From RGIG4140 sp045632845 (GTDB lineage Bacteria; Pseudomonadota; Alphaproteobacteria; CAAHEQ01; UBA3637), in the NCBI GenBank assembly GCA_045632845.1, contig JAZQXL010000020.1, forward strand, positions 111,403 to 175,402: a DNA stretch of 64,000 nucleotides, written 5' to 3'. Shown in pieces: positions 1 to 8,255 of this stretch. Position 1 is the stretch's first letter. Each line of letters opens with the position of its first letter. Made by a program: the position numbers and the translations under genes. The notes below the pieces were generated by a model. That model was not told where the DNA came from. It ran no database searches and saw only the letters and a program-made list of their open reading frames with translations.

Positions 1-496
1 AGGTTTTGCTTCCCTCGTGAGAAATAACTTTTAAATCTTTAATCATAACAGGACGTGGTTTTAATTCTACATCAACACCTTTTCTTGCAAGCTCATAAGC
101 CCTCTTCCCATTTATTTTAATTGCAGAATACAAAGGTGGTGTTTGCAAAATTTCCCCCTTAAACAAAGGCAAAATAGATTCAATTTCTTCCAAAGAAGGT
201 TGCTTGTCACTTTCAAACAATACTTCACCTTCTAAGTCATCTGTTGATGTTTCTTTTCCCCAAGTAACTTCAAACTGATAAATTTTATCCCCATCCATAA
301 CATAAGGGATTGTTTTTGTTGCTTGACCTAAAGCAATGGGCAAAACACCTGTTGCAAGCGGATCCAAAGTTCCTGCATGACCGATTTTTGAGGGATGCAA
401 ATATCTTTTGAGCCGATTAACAACGGTTGTTGAGCCCATTTCATAAGCTTTATCAATTACAAGCCAACCATTAATTTGATTGATAATTTTTGCCAT
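1..496 (-). CDS. truB: tRNA pseudouridine(55) synthase TruB (partial, 3' end outside window)
   Basis: TruB makes pseudouridine 55 in the T-loop of tRNAs. The visible N-terminal ~165 residues begin MAKIINQINGWLVIDK and carry the family signature KIGHAGTLDPLATGVLPIALG with the catalytic Asp, followed by the YQFEVTWGEETSTDD segment. The start is the ATG at 496, which sits 3 bases from the rbfA stop codon, so it is probably translationally coupled. It is the last visible gene of the rimP-nusA-ylxR-infB-rbfA-truB operon. The C-terminus runs off the left window edge. Confidence 0.93.
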   Translation of the reverse strand, partial: MAKIINQINGWLVIDKAYEMGSTTVVNRLKRYLHPSKIGHAGTLDPLATGVLPIALGQATKTIPYVMDGDKIYQFEVTWGKETSTDDLEGEVLFESDKQPSLEEIESILPLFKGEILQTPPLYSAIKINGKRAYELARKGVDVELKPRPVMIKDLKVISHEGSKT

Positions 497-499
497 CAA

Positions 500-922
500 T
501 TACAATTCTTCTTCCTCAATTTCTTTTTCAACATCTGCACGAACTTGTGGAGAATTTAAAAGATCATTGATATATTTTGAAGCTGCAAATCTATTGTCTG
601 ATTTAAAAATAATATCAGGAACAATTCTTAAACGAACAGATTTACCAATTTTATAACGGAACACACCTTTATGACGATTCAATAATGTAATTTGTTCATC
701 CAAATTAACTGCATCACCAATCGTTTCAACAAAAGCTGTTGCATATGATAAATCAGGAGAAATTGTCACTTGTGTTACCATAATAAATGATGGTTTCAAT
801 CCTTCAATGAAAACTTCATCTTGTGAAAGCATTTTAGCAAGAACATGTCTGATTTCTTCAGCAACACGTAATTGACGTTGTGAAGGCGCTTTTGATTTTC
901 CTTTTTCAGTATTTTTCATCAC
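500..922 (-). CDS. rbfA: 30S ribosome-binding factor RbfA
   Basis: RbfA binds the pre-30S subunit and helps 16S rRNA 5' maturation and cold adaptation. The 140-residue product has the KH-like RbfA fold signature: QRQLRVAEEIRHVLAKML near the N-terminus, then VTISPDLSYATAFV, and a C-terminal VRLRIVPDIIFKSDN. Length is normal for alphaproteobacterial RbfA. It lies 5 bases downstream of infB and directly upstream of truB, the classic order. The minus-strand start is preceded by an AGGAGGT-like ribosome-binding site. No unusual features. Confidence 0.96.
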   Translation of the reverse strand: MMKNTEKGKSKAPSQRQLRVAEEIRHVLAKMLSQDEVFIEGLKPSFIMVTQVTISPDLSYATAFVETIGDAVNLDEQITLLNRHKGVFRYKIGKSVRLRIVPDIIFKSDNRFAASKYINDLLNSPQVRADVEKEIEEEEL

Positions 923-927
923 ACCTC

Positions 928-3351
928 CTATACATCAAAATTCAACTTAACTGCGATTTCTTCCATTTCGAAACATTCGATAACATCACCAACTTTTAAG
1001 TCATCATAATTTTCAAAACTCATACCGCATTCATAACTTTCACGAACTTCTTTAACATCATCTTTAAAGCGTTTTAATTGGCTAAGTGCCCCAGTATAGA
1101 TAACAACAGAATCTCTCAATAAACGAACTTTTGCACCACGTTTGACAATACCTTCTTTAACCATACAACCAGCAATTTTACCAACTTTTGAAATTGAAAT
1201 AACTTGGCGAATTTCAGCATAACCCAAGATTTTTTCTTTCAATTCTGGTTCAAGCAAGCCTGCAACAGCTTGTTTCATATCATCAGCAACATCGTAAACA
1301 ATCGAGTAGTAACGAATATCTACACCATCACGTTTTGCCATTTCACGAGCTGTTGGATTTGCACGAACGTTAAAGCCAATGATAATTGCTTTTGAAGCAC
1401 GTGCCAATGTAACATCAGATTCGTTAATTGCACCTACAGCACTATGTAATACATGAACTTTAACTTCATTATTTGCAATACGAGAAAGAATACCATTCAA
1501 TGCTTCAACAGAACCTTGTACGTCACCTTTAATTAAAACAGGCAATTCTTTGATTTCACCAGCTTTAATTTTTGCCAACAAGTGTTCAGCACTGCTCATT
1601 GTTTTAACTTGCAATTGTTCTCTTGCTTTTCTTTGACGATAAGCAGAAATTTCCCTTGCTCTTGCTTCTGTATCTACTTCAATAAAATCATCCCCTGCTG
1701 ATGGCGTTCCTTGCAACCCAATAACTTCAACAGGTTGTGAAGGATATGCTTTATCCACACGTTGACCTTTATCATTAAAGAGTGAGCGAACACGACCCCA
1801 TTCTTGACCAGAAATAAAGATATCACCCACATTTAATGTACCTTTTTGGACCAAAACAGTTGCAACTGAACCACGACCTTTATCCATACGTGCTTCAACA
1901 ACAACACCTTCTGCCATCCGTTTTGAAGAAGCTTTTAAATCAAGAACTTCAGCTTGCAACAAAATTGTTTCAATAAGCTTATCTAAATTGATGCGTTTTT
2001 TCGCAGAAACTTCAACATCAAGAACGTCACCACCCATTGATTCAACAACAACATCATGTTGCAACAAGTCTGTACGAACTTTTTGTGGATTTGCCCCTGG
2101 AACATCAATTTTGTTAATTGCAACAACGATTGGAACACCAGCAGCTTTTGCGTGGTGAATAGCTTCAATTGTTTGAGGCATAACACTGTCATTTGCAGCA
2201 ACAACCAAAACAACAAGGTCTGTTACCTTTGCCCCACGAGCACGCATTGCTGTAAACGCTTCGTGCCCAGGTGTATCAATAAATGTAACCTTTTGACCTT
2301 CTGACAAACTAACTTGATAAGCACCAATGTGCTGTGTAATACCACCAGATTCACCTTGAGCAACATTTGATGAACGCAAAGCATCCAACAAAGATGTTTT
2401 ACCATGGTCAACGTGACCCATAACAGTTACAACAGGTGAACGTGGCTCCAAATCTTCTGGTAAATCATCTTCTTTTTTCAAAATATCTTCAACATCAGAT
2501 TCAGCAACACGTTTGATTTTGTGACCCAATTCTTCAACCACCAACTCCGCAGTATCTGCATCAATTGTTTGTGTAATTGTAACCATCATACCAAGCTTCA
2601 TCAAAACCTTAACAACTGTTGCGCCTTTTTCACTCATACGGTTTGCCAACTCTTGAACTGTAATTGTTTCTGGCACAACAACTTCACGAATAACTTTTTC
2701 TTGAACCTTTGGTTCCATATGTTTTAAACGTTCTTTTTCACGAGAGCGTTTAATTGATGCCATAGAACGGCGTTGATGACGAACACCATCTTCCATATCA
2801 TCACCATCAGAATCACTCATACTCATATTTTTATAAGCATTCATATTCATTTTTGATGAACGTTTTTCTTCATGAAACCCACGTGTTCTACCGCGATCTT
2901 CTGATTCAGATTCTCTTTCTTTCTTACGAGAAAAATTAGAATTTTCAACAGGTTTTTTATCATGTTTTTTTTCTGTGCGAGCTTCAACAACTTCTACCGG
3001 AGCTTCTTCTTCAACAACAGACGCTTCAACCTCTTTTTCTTCAACTGTAACAGCAGCAGCGGCTAATTTTTCTTGTTCTTCTCTTTGTTTTTGTTCAGCT
3101 TCCACACGTGCTTTTTCTGCAGCACGTTGTTGAGCCTCTTGAATCAATTTTAATTTTTGAGAAGCCTCTGTTGAAAGGACGTTAGGTTGTTGTTCTGCCG
3201 TAATAACACGTTTTTTACGAACTTCAACTTGAACCATGTTGGATTTTCCTGCGCCTGTATTTTGGCGAACTTGCGTATTTAAAGAAAGTGTTTTCTTTTT
3301 CAATTCTAACGTCTTCCCTGTTAACGTAAGTTGTTTCTTTTCTTCTGTCAT
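928..3351 (-). CDS. infB: Translation initiation factor IF-2
   Basis: IF-2 is the GTPase that brings fMet-tRNA to the 30S subunit and promotes subunit joining. The 807-residue protein has a charged, Lys/Glu-rich N-terminal region (about residues 1-225), an IF2-N domain (about 225-305), then the G domain with GHVDHGKT near residue 313, DTPGHE and NKID motifs, and domains II-IV including the LIKGDVQGSVEAL segment. It is shorter than many alphaproteobacterial IF-2 proteins because the N-terminal low-complexity part is compact. The start has an AAAGGA ribosome-binding site. It sits 15 bases after the ylxR-like gene. Confidence 0.98.
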   Translation of the reverse strand: MTEEKKQLTLTGKTLELKKKTLSLNTQVRQNTGAGKSNMVQVEVRKKRVITAEQQPNVLSTEASQKLKLIQEAQQRAAEKARVEAEQKQREEQEKLAAAAVTVEEKEVEASVVEEEAPVEVVEARTEKKHDKKPVENSNFSRKKERESESEDRGRTRGFHEEKRSSKMNMNAYKNMSMSDSDGDDMEDGVRHQRRSMASIKRSREKERLKHMEPKVQEKVIREVVVPETITVQELANRMSEKGATVVKVLMKLGMMVTITQTIDADTAELVVEELGHKIKRVAESDVEDILKKEDDLPEDLEPRSPVVTVMGHVDHGKTSLLDALRSSNVAQGESGGITQHIGAYQVSLSEGQKVTFIDTPGHEAFTAMRARGAKVTDLVVLVVAANDSVMPQTIEAIHHAKAAGVPIVVAINKIDVPGANPQKVRTDLLQHDVVVESMGGDVLDVEVSAKKRINLDKLIETILLQAEVLDLKASSKRMAEGVVVEARMDKGRGSVATVLVQKGTLNVGDIFISGQEWGRVRSLFNDKGQRVDKAYPSQPVEVIGLQGTPSAGDDFIEVDTEARAREISAYRQRKAREQLQVKTMSSAEHLLAKIKAGEIKELPVLIKGDVQGSVEALNGILSRIANNEVKVHVLHSAVGAINESDVTLARASKAIIIGFNVRANPTAREMAKRDGVDIRYYSIVYDVADDMKQAVAGLLEPELKEKILGYAEIRQVISISKVGKIAGCMVKEGIVKRGAKVRLLRDSVVIYTGALSQLKRFKDDVKEVRESYECGMSFENYDDLKVGDVIECFEMEEIAVKLNFDV

Positions 3352-3366
3352 AGTTTATCCTTTCCT

Positions 3367-3969
3367 TTAATAGCCTTGTAAAAGGTTTACTTTTTTAATC
3401 AGTTGGATTAAAACAGTTGCCATCTTTTCATCTGTTATAACCAAGTGAACTTGTTCATCTTGCCCTGTTACACTTCCCAATTCTTGTCTTGAAAAACAAT
3501 TTAAAATAGGAAAAGTATCTGTTGAACGGTACAATTTATCATGTCCATTTTTTGCTGCATCTTGAGCCTCAAAAGCAATCAAGACTTTTTGAGCTTCAAT
3601 CGCTTTTTTAACCCCCTCAAACCCAAAAACCAAACACCCTGATTTTCGAGCAAATGAAATCAAATTAAGAGCTTTTGTTTTTAATGAATTTATAACCATT
3701 TCTCTTAAATTTTCAGGAATTTTAACAGTCCCTTTTGCAGCTTTATAAAATATTTTTTTTTCAATAGCTGCATCCAACGAATCCTTTGTTGGATACAACC
3801 ATATACCAGCACCTGGTAATTTTTCATTTACATCAAACACAACTTCCCGATCAGGAGAGATGACAAAACGAATCATCTCTTCCCGAGGAAAGAATTTTTT
3901 TGTAACAAAACAACTTTTCAAACCATTATCAGCTGCTCGTTTATGTTGATGTCTATTAATCTTATTCAA
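3367..3969 (-). CDS. YlxR (DUF448) plus L7Ae-like RNA-binding protein
   Basis: This 200-residue protein sits between nusA and infB, the usual place for the alphaproteobacterial YlxR/DUF448 protein. Residues about 8-95 match the YlxR domain (CFVTKKFFPREEMIRFV, then LPGAGIWLYPTKDSLDAA). Residues about 100-195 look like an L7Ae/L30e-type RNA-binding domain (NLISFARKSGCLVFGFEGVKKAI). Both domains are associated with RNA or nucleoid binding, but the precise role is not settled for the family. Its start overlaps the nusA stop by 8 bases, so translation is probably coupled. Confidence 0.88.
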   Translation of the reverse strand: MNKINRHQHKRAADNGLKSCFVTKKFFPREEMIRFVISPDREVVFDVNEKLPGAGIWLYPTKDSLDAAIEKKIFYKAAKGTVKIPENLREMVINSLKTKALNLISFARKSGCLVFGFEGVKKAIEAQKVLIAFEAQDAAKNGHDKLYRSTDTFPILNCFSRQELGSVTGQDEQVHLVITDEKMATVLIQLIKKVNLLQGY

Positions 3970-5461
3970 ACCAGTGTTCCCGTGCTTTCATAATAAGTTT
4001 ATTTGCTTGATCTTCATTCATTAAGCTTTTGCCAACAATTTCAATCAATTCATCAGTTGCTAAATCAGCAAAATCATCTAATGTTTTGATATCGTTTTCA
4101 CCCAACTTAACAAGAATATCTAATGTCAAACCATCAAGAGATTTCAATGCATCTTCAAGATCGAGTTCTGCCAATTTCTTTTCCATTGTATCTTGTTTAA
4201 GGATTAAATATGCTTTTGCACGATTTTGCAATTCTTCAGCCAAAGCGTCATCAAACCCTTCAATACCCGCCAATTCATTCATTGAAATAAAGGCAATATC
4301 TTCAACTTTTGAGAAACCTTCTTGAATCAAAAGATGAGCCATCATATCATCAATATCCAAAGCCTGCATGAACAACTCAACACGTTCTTTTGTTTCATTG
4401 ATACGATGTTCTGATTCTTGAGCTTCATTCATCATATCAATATGCCAACCTGTTAATTGACTGATCAAACGGATATTTTGACCACGACGGCCAATTGCTA
4501 ATGAAAGTTGTTCTTCACTCAACACAACTTCGACATTCTTTGATTCTTCATCAATAACAATTTTCAAAACTTCACTTGGAGCCAATGCATTGATGATAAA
4601 TGTTGCAGGATCTGATGACCAATGAACAACATCAATTTTTTCACCCTGTAATTCTTGAACAATTGCTTGAACGCGAACACCACGCATACCAATACAAGCG
4701 CCACGAGCATCCAAAGTGTTATCTTTTGACCAAACAGCAATTTTTGCACGAGAACCAGGATCACGAGCAACTGATTTAACTTCAATTGTACCATCGTAAA
4801 TTTCTGGAACTTCTGCTGCAAATAATTTTGCAAGGAATTGTGGATGTGAACGGCTCAAAAACACTTGAGGACCTTTAACTTCTGCACGAACATCTAAAAC
4901 ATAAGCGCGCAATCTATCACCTACACGATACGTTTCTCTTGGAATAAGTTCATCACGACGGAGTAATGCTTCAACATGGGCAACTTCAACAACCAAGTTA
5001 CCACCTTCAACACGTTTAACAATACCGCTAACAATTTCACCTTTACGGCTCTTCATTTCGTTGAATTGGCACATTCTTTCAGCTTCACGAACCTTTTGTG
5101 TAATAACTTGTTTTGCTGTTTGAGCTGCAATACGGCCAAAATCCATTGGTGGCAAGGGATCAACAATCACATCACCTAATTTCAATGTTTTATCTTTCTT
5201 TTGAGCATTAACCAAAGAAATTTGAGTAAATTCATCTTCAACAGTTTCAACAACAGTAACATATCTTGCCATTTGAATAGCGCCCGTTGTTGGATCAATT
5301 TTTGTGCGAATATCATATTCAGGACCATATTTAGAACGACCAGCTTTTGAAATACCTTGTTCCATAGCTTCTAAAACATCTTTTTTAGAAATATTTTTTT
5401 CACGAGCCAATAAATCAGCCATTTGAATAAGTTCTGGTCTTGGAAGAGTTGCAATTTGCAT
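3962..5461 (-). CDS. nusA: Transcription termination/antitermination protein NusA
   Basis: NusA binds RNA polymerase and nascent RNA and modulates pausing, termination and antitermination. The 499-residue protein has the N-terminal polymerase-binding domain (about 1-125), an S1 domain (GEIVSGIVKRVEGGNLVVEV, about 135-200), two KH domains (GACIGMRGVRVQAIVQEL and LSLAIGRRGQNIRLISQLTG, about 225-345) and C-terminal helix-hairpin-helix acidic repeats, as in other Proteobacteria. It follows rimP by 18 bases. NusA acts on terminators, so the terminator in this operon's leader may be part of autoregulation; that is inference. Confidence 0.97.
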   Translation of the reverse strand: MQIATLPRPELIQMADLLAREKNISKKDVLEAMEQGISKAGRSKYGPEYDIRTKIDPTTGAIQMARYVTVVETVEDEFTQISLVNAQKKDKTLKLGDVIVDPLPPMDFGRIAAQTAKQVITQKVREAERMCQFNEMKSRKGEIVSGIVKRVEGGNLVVEVAHVEALLRRDELIPRETYRVGDRLRAYVLDVRAEVKGPQVFLSRSHPQFLAKLFAAEVPEIYDGTIEVKSVARDPGSRAKIAVWSKDNTLDARGACIGMRGVRVQAIVQELQGEKIDVVHWSSDPATFIINALAPSEVLKIVIDEESKNVEVVLSEEQLSLAIGRRGQNIRLISQLTGWHIDMMNEAQESEHRINETKERVELFMQALDIDDMMAHLLIQEGFSKVEDIAFISMNELAGIEGFDDALAEELQNRAKAYLILKQDTMEKKLAELDLEDALKSLDGLTLDILVKLGENDIKTLDDFADLATDELIEIVGKSLMNEDQANKLIMKAREHWFE

Positions 5462-5479
5462 TTGTATACCTTTCTTTGA

Positions 5480-5968
5480 TTATTTTTTTGGTTGTTTTTG
5501 CATAAACGTATCAGTTAACAGAAGTTTTGCTTTTGAAATTTCAGAAAAAGCAATTTGAAGCTCTTGATCTTCAAAAGCAAAATGCACAGTATGTGTCACT
5601 TCATCATATTTTAAAATTTTGCCTTTAAAGCGTTTTCTACCATTAATATCGTGAAGTGTTTCAATTTTTGCATCAGATCCTGCAAAACGAGAATAATCAG
5701 CTTCACGAACCAAAGGCCTGTCAACACCTGGAGATGAAATCTCTAACATATATTTGTTGGGAAAAATATCTTCAACATCCAACAGAGCTGAAGATGTACG
5801 ACTAATTTTTTCACAATCAGCAAGAGTCATTGCAGCCCTATCCAAACGTTCAGCCATAATTTGAACAGTTTTAACGTCACCACCTTGCAATGAGATTCTC
5901 ACAATTTCATATCCCATATCCAACAAGGATGGGGACAACATTTCTGTTAATTGAGTTGATAGTTCCAT
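5480..5968 (-). CDS. rimP: Ribosome maturation factor RimP
   Basis: RimP assists 30S subunit assembly. The 162-residue product has both RimP domains: an N-terminal alpha/beta domain with GYEIVRISLQGG and the DCEKISRTSSALLDVEDIFP segment, then the signature YMLEISSPGVDRPL and a C-terminal SH3-like part. It is the first gene of the nusA-infB operon. The start ATG follows an AAAGGA ribosome-binding site. Upstream are a strong predicted promoter and an intrinsic terminator inside the leader. Confidence 0.96.
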   Translation of the reverse strand: MELSTQLTEMLSPSLLDMGYEIVRISLQGGDVKTVQIMAERLDRAAMTLADCEKISRTSSALLDVEDIFPNKYMLEISSPGVDRPLVREADYSRFAGSDAKIETLHDINGRKRFKGKILKYDEVTHTVHFAFEDQELQIAFSEISKAKLLLTDTFMQKQPKK

Positions 5969-5982
5969 TGTTTTTCCTTTAC

Positions 5983-6009
5983 TAAAAAAGGCGAGCTAAC
6001 TAGCTCACC
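5983..6009 (-). terminator. Intrinsic terminator in the rimP-nusA leader (possible attenuator)
   Basis: On the minus strand a 7-bp stem (GTGAGCT / AGCTCGC, with one G-T pair) is followed directly by TTTTTT. It lies between the predicted rimP promoter (6038-6065) and the rimP start (5968). There is no upstream minus-strand gene for it to terminate, because the neighbour at 6164 is divergent. It therefore looks like a leader attenuator. Confidence 0.7.
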
Positions 6010-6037
6010 CTCATAAAATCATTGAGAATATAGGTAC

Positions 6038-6065
6038 ATTATACATATTTTTTACAAAAAAACAA
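6038..6065 (-). promoter_or_regulatory. Predicted sigma70-type promoter of the rimP-nusA-infB operon
   Basis: Minus strand: TTGTTT, 16 bases, TATAAT, giving an expected start near 6030 and a leader of about 60 bases. Confidence 0.6.
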
Positions 6066-6163
6066 GTGTTTTTACAAAAAAAAGATATCTTTTGGAAAAA
6101 AACTTGCAAAAACTCAAAAAAATTTGTTAACTATAAGAAAAATAGATTAAAAAAGGGGATACA

Positions 6164-7390
6164 ATGCTATTTTCAAAAAAAACACCTCAAACAGTTGAAG
6201 AAATAAAAACCGAAGAAGCAAGCGAACCTGCTTCAAATCCAATGCCTCAGGCACCAGCTTTTTCTGGACCTGCATCAATTCCTCAAGCACCTGTTCTTAC
6301 CTTAAAAAAAGAGCAACTTATTGGAAATTCTAATACCTCTTCACCTAAAGAACCAGAAGATAATGTTCAAACAACCAATCCGTTTCCTCACGAAGAAACA
6401 CAAGGGGATGGAACAAAAGTTTTTAAAGCACAATCCGTTCAAGATGTTAATTTTTCAGACATTTGGTTAACGCCAGAAAAAGTTTCATACATCCGTGATA
6501 AATCCACTAAATTTGCCTTAATTCCTTTTGAAACAGATGATATGGATGACTTTTTAAGAGCACTTGATCAAAACTTTCAAGGTGCCTCTAGTTATTCCAT
6601 TAAATTCAAAGGAGAAGCTTATCGTGTAGAACGCGTTGTTACAACAACTGGGATTCAATATAACTGCCGAAAAATGCCATCATCTACACCAAACATATAT
6701 AATCTTGGATTACCCGAACCTGTTGTTAAATATATGACTTCCCTTGCAACCGAATCTGGGCTACTTCTTTTTGCGGGTCCAACAGGTATGGGAAAAACAA
6801 CATCTGCCTCAGCCTTGATACGCGAATTTTTAGAAACACATGGTGGATTCTTATACACCATTGAAGACCCACCTGAAATGCCTTTAGATGGCATTTATCA
6901 TGCCAAAAATGGAGGCTTAGGATTATGTAAACAAAGTCCCGTTGAAAACGAAAGATGGGAAGATGGATTAAAATCCGCCTTACGTTCTCGTCCAAGATAC
7001 ATCCTTGTTGGAGAAATCAGAACGCCTGAAGTTGCCTCTCAAGCATTACGCGCAGCAACATCTGGACACCTTGTTGTATCAACCATTCATGCAAACAGCG
7101 TTGAAGATGCTTTAAACTCTTTGATCAAATATGCTGCTGGTGCAGGGTTAGATGAAAAACTTGTTTGCGACCTTTTGGCTCGTGGCATTTTGGGTGTTAT
7201 TCACCAACAATTGGAAGGGACAACAACCTTGCGACCTGTTATTCATACCGCTTTTGCAAACCCAAACCCAATGGTAGCTTGCCAAATGCGTATGAGCATC
7301 CGCGAAGGAAAAATTGCTCTTGCTACATTTATGGAGGCACAAAACACCAGAATGTTCCAAGGCCGACCTTTATTTAGGGAAATTAAATAA
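6164..7390 (+). CDS. PilT/DotB/VirB11-type secretion or pilus ATPase
   Basis: This 408-residue cytoplasmic protein belongs to the type II/IV secretion and pilus-retraction ATPase superfamily. The first ~95 residues are Pro/Gln/Ser-rich and look disordered. Then come a PAS-like N-terminal domain and the ATPase core: Walker A GPTGMGKTT near 204-212, Asp box TIEDPPE, Walker B ILVGEIR near 280 and His box HLVVSTIHANS near 305. The pattern is closer to PilT or to DotB/TraJ of IncI-type systems than to GspE, because the zinc-binding Cys motif is absent. It stands alone here. Related genes in the window are virB3/virB4-like genes at 26.7-29.5 kb and a pilin-like gene at 14.0 kb. Whether it serves conjugation, secretion or a pilus cannot be decided. 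The start has a GGGG ribosome-binding site. Confidence 0.85.
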   Translation: MLFSKKTPQTVEEIKTEEASEPASNPMPQAPAFSGPASIPQAPVLTLKKEQLIGNSNTSSPKEPEDNVQTTNPFPHEETQGDGTKVFKAQSVQDVNFSDIWLTPEKVSYIRDKSTKFALIPFETDDMDDFLRALDQNFQGASSYSIKFKGEAYRVERVVTTTGIQYNCRKMPSSTPNIYNLGLPEPVVKYMTSLATESGLLLFAGPTGMGKTTSASALIREFLETHGGFLYTIEDPPEMPLDGIYHAKNGGLGLCKQSPVENERWEDGLKSALRSRPRYILVGEIRTPEVASQALRAATSGHLVVSTIHANSVEDALNSLIKYAAGAGLDEKLVCDLLARGILGVIHQQLEGTTTLRPVIHTAFANPNPMVACQMRMSIREGKIALATFMEAQNTRMFQGRPLFREIK

Positions 7391-7410
7391 TGTTTTCTCT
7401 CTCAAAACAA

Positions 7411-7434
7411 AAAGCCCCGCTCGGGGCTTTTTTT
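7411..7434 (+). terminator. Intrinsic terminator after the PilT/DotB-like ATPase gene
   Basis: The stem AAGCCCCG / CGGGGCTT with a 2-base loop is followed by a run of T. It lies 20 bases after the stop codon. Confidence 0.9.
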
Positions 7435-7449
7435 TGTTACAAATAAAAT

Positions 7450-7474
7450 AAAAGAGAGATTAAGATCTCTTTTG
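7450..7474 (+). terminator. Second weak hairpin, possible back-up terminator
   Basis: AGAGAT, TAAG loop, ATCTCT, extended by A/T pairs and followed by TTTTG. It lies upstream of the invertase gene and may terminate read-through or be part of the invertase leader. The rest of 7475-7584 is AT-rich with no clear feature. Confidence 0.4.
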
Positions 7475-7584
7475 TTAATAAATTTATTTCTATTTAAAAT
7501 AAAAAAATCGAAGATTGTTTTTCCCACAGATAAATATCCTGTAACATATGTTTTTTTAACAACCAATCAAAAAGGAAACATAAA

Positions 7585-8205
7585 ATGATTTACGGATATA
7601 TCAGAGTTTCAACTGACAAACAAACCACAGAAAACCAAAAATTTGAAATCGAGCAATTTTGTATTCAAAACAAGATTGTTATTGACAAATGGATAACCGA
7701 AACCATTAGCGCAACAAAAGAGTTAAATAAACGAAAACTTGGTACTCTTTTAAGACAAATTAAAAATGACGATATTGTTATTGCAACAGAATTATCCAGA
7801 TTAGGTAGAAATCTGCTTCAAGTCATGAGTATTTTACACCACTGTATGAATGTTGGTTGCCAAATTTGGACTATTAAAGACCACTATCGACTTGGGAAAA
7901 CCATAGAATCAAAGGTATTAGCTTTTGCTTTTGGATTAGCCGCAGAAATTGAACGAGATCTTATTTCTCAACGAACTAGCGAAGCTCTAAAACGATTAAA
8001 AACCGAAGGAAAAACTTTGGGGCGTCCCAAAGGAAAAAAGAATCAAAAATGTAAATTGGAAAATAAAAAAAATCAAATTAAAAACCTTTTGGAAAAGAAA
8101 GTTCCCAGAAACAAAATAGCAAAAACCATAAATGTTGATGTAAAAACATTAAATAAATTTATCGATGATTATAAAAAATATGTTGTTTTTTCCTTATTTT
8201 TATAA
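7585..8205 (+). CDS. Serine recombinase, Mpi-like DNA invertase
   Basis: This 206-residue protein is a small serine recombinase of the resolvase/invertase family. Its catalytic Ser is in YIRVSTDKQ (Ser 9), with the conserved ELSRLGRN segment, the AFGLAAEIERDLISQRT dimer/E-helix region, the linker GRPKG and a C-terminal helix-turn-helix (about 160-200). From memory, the whole catalytic domain (QTTENQKFEIEQFC, WTIKDHYRLG, ESKVLAFAFGLAAEIER) closely resembles the Bacteroides fragilis master invertase Mpi, more than enterobacterial Hin/Gin. Such enzymes flip short promoter segments bounded by inverted repeats, sometimes at many loci. No repeats flank the gene itself, so any target is in trans; the best candidate is at 13848-13995. 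The start is preceded by AAAGGAAA. Confidence 0.9.
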   Translation: MIYGYIRVSTDKQTTENQKFEIEQFCIQNKIVIDKWITETISATKELNKRKLGTLLRQIKNDDIVIATELSRLGRNLLQVMSILHHCMNVGCQIWTIKDHYRLGKTIESKVLAFAFGLAAEIERDLISQRTSEALKRLKTEGKTLGRPKGKKNQKCKLENKKNQIKNLLEKKVPRNKIAKTINVDVKTLNKFIDDYKKYVVFSLFL

Positions 8206-8206
8206 C

Positions 8207-8236
8207 AAAAAAGCCCCTGACGAGCAGAGGCTTTTT
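8207..8236. terminator. Bidirectional terminator between the invertase and tuf
   Basis: AAAAAGCCCCTG / CAGAGGCTTTTT with one mismatch lies between convergent genes and has A-run and T-run flanks usable in both directions. Confidence 0.85.
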
Positions 8237-8255
8237 CTTTATTTTGCGGCTTTGA

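Noticed and set aside
1204..2727. Several 60-80 codon frames antisense or out of frame inside infB
   Set aside because: They are Cys/His/Asn-rich by-products of the real gene's codon use, with no ribosome-binding sites.
7585..8205. Serine recombinase as part of an insertion sequence or prophage
   Set aside because: No transposase, terminal repeats, integrase or phage genes are nearby, and both flanks are ordinary genes and terminators.
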